Made by a program: the position numbers and the translations under genes
Shown: positions 63,722-64,000 of the stretch, one piece after another
Position numbering within the stretch: position 1 is the first letter of the stretch
Layout of the letters: the number at the start of each line of letters is the position of its first letter
Notes under the pieces: model-generated
Database searches by the model: none
What the model was told of the DNA's origin: nothing
The model's input: only the letters and a program-made list of their open reading frames with translations
Assembly (NCBI GenBank): GCA_041395665.1
Contig: JAWLAB010000002.1
Location: 365,140-429,139, forward strand
Length of the DNA: 64,000 nucleotides
Direction: 5' to 3'
From: Pseudomonadales bacterium
GTDB taxonomy: Bacteria; Pseudomonadota; Gammaproteobacteria; Pseudomonadales; UBA7239

Positions 63722-64000
63722 CCTCCAGGGACACCCGACTCGAATGGGTGTAAATGGGTGTGCTTTTGGCTGGGGCGCCGGACTCGGGTTCGATTCCCAA
63801 ACCGGGAATTGAACTGGCCCCAGAAAGCGAACGAGGTTGAGGCCGCATATCGGCGACCAATCAGAGCGAAAAACCTGCTTGATCGTCCATGGCCGATGGC
63901 CGTATCGGCAGGCTTTTCGATCCGGTTCGCACCGGTTCGCAGCAGCCCGCACCGCTTCGATTCCGTACTTTCAATAGTCGTTTGGTGCGGAGTGCCACCC
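63722..64000. other. Unassigned sequence at the right edge, with a tRNA-arm-like hairpin
   Basis: No gene is supported. At 63,770-63,823 seven-base arms CTGGGGC and GCCCCAG enclose GGGTTCGATTCCC (63,786-63,798), which looks like a T-arm, and a hairpin ATTCCC-AAACC-GGGAAT. A full tRNA cannot be folded from it. Confidence 0.4.

Noticed and set aside
63786..63798. Intact tRNA gene
   Set aside because: Only a T-arm-like piece is visible; no anticodon arm, D-arm or CCA end can be folded.
63647..63952. N-terminal extension of the PrlF-like frame
   Set aside because: The conserved antitoxin starts at ATG 63646, with a GGAG site and promoter immediately upstream; the extension crosses that promoter and the tRNA-like hairpin.
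1..64000. CRISPR arrays or prophage genes
   Set aside because: No regularly spaced repeats, cas genes, or phage structural or lysis genes were seen.

Overview
The window looks like the chromosome of a gammaproteobacterium. Separate glyQ and glyS genes, the glyQ-glyS-gmhB-plsC order, carA-carB-greA, rhodanese next to psd, and a tmRNA tag reading ANDDNYALAA all point that way, most likely near the Pseudomonadales/Cellvibrionales. I cannot name the species. Bases 1-52,830 are moderate-GC core genome. From about 52,870 to the end the sequence is visibly richer in G+C and is made of arsenic resistance genes, an insertion sequence, gene remnants and toxin-antitoxin modules, so it is a transferred island.

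Layout. (1) 1-2,170: priA, cut by the window edge. (2) 2,186-8,344: a six-gene operon (NTF2-like protein, CYP51-type cytochrome P450, ferredoxin, extended SDR, LLM-type oxidoreductase, exported DUF1329 protein) with a divergent TetR regulator and a perfect inverted repeat between them. This is the most interesting metabolic locus. (3) 8,349-15,931: glyQ-glyS-gmhB-plsC, a cold-shock gene, purE-purK-can and a small DUF5665-like membrane protein. (4) 15,932-22,016: mpl followed by a GT-C-like membrane protein, an RpiR/HexR-like regulator, a GT2 glycosyltransferase and a nucleotidyltransferase-GT2 fusion. (5) 22,152-37,724: a surface-polysaccharide region with a sulfatase, a GtrB-like GT2, a GtrII-like membrane protein, a DegT aminotransferase, a WxcM-like acetyltransferase/isomerase, a methyltransferase and three large GT-C membrane proteins. 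(6) 37,760-42,644: greA, carB, carA. (7) 42,955-52,262: a radical SAM protein, psd, a sulfur-handling operon, uppP, ackA, a Ptb/Pta-like acyltransferase and catalase. (8) 52,475-52,827: ssrA. (9) 52,867-64,000: the island, with arsR-DUF2703-arsD-arsA-acr3-arsC-arsH, a broken CDF transporter, an IS21-family element, TacAT-like and PrlF/YhaV-like modules, and duplicated remnants.

Between about 23,570 and 30,320 nearly every gene is broken by closely spaced single-base indels, yet whole conserved blocks can still be read by changing frame. The neighbouring methyltransferase has two more breaks at homopolymers. This pattern fits uncorrected sequencing errors better than slow decay, so these genes are listed as frameshifted rather than dead. 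No CRISPR array, rRNA, intact tRNA or prophage was found.
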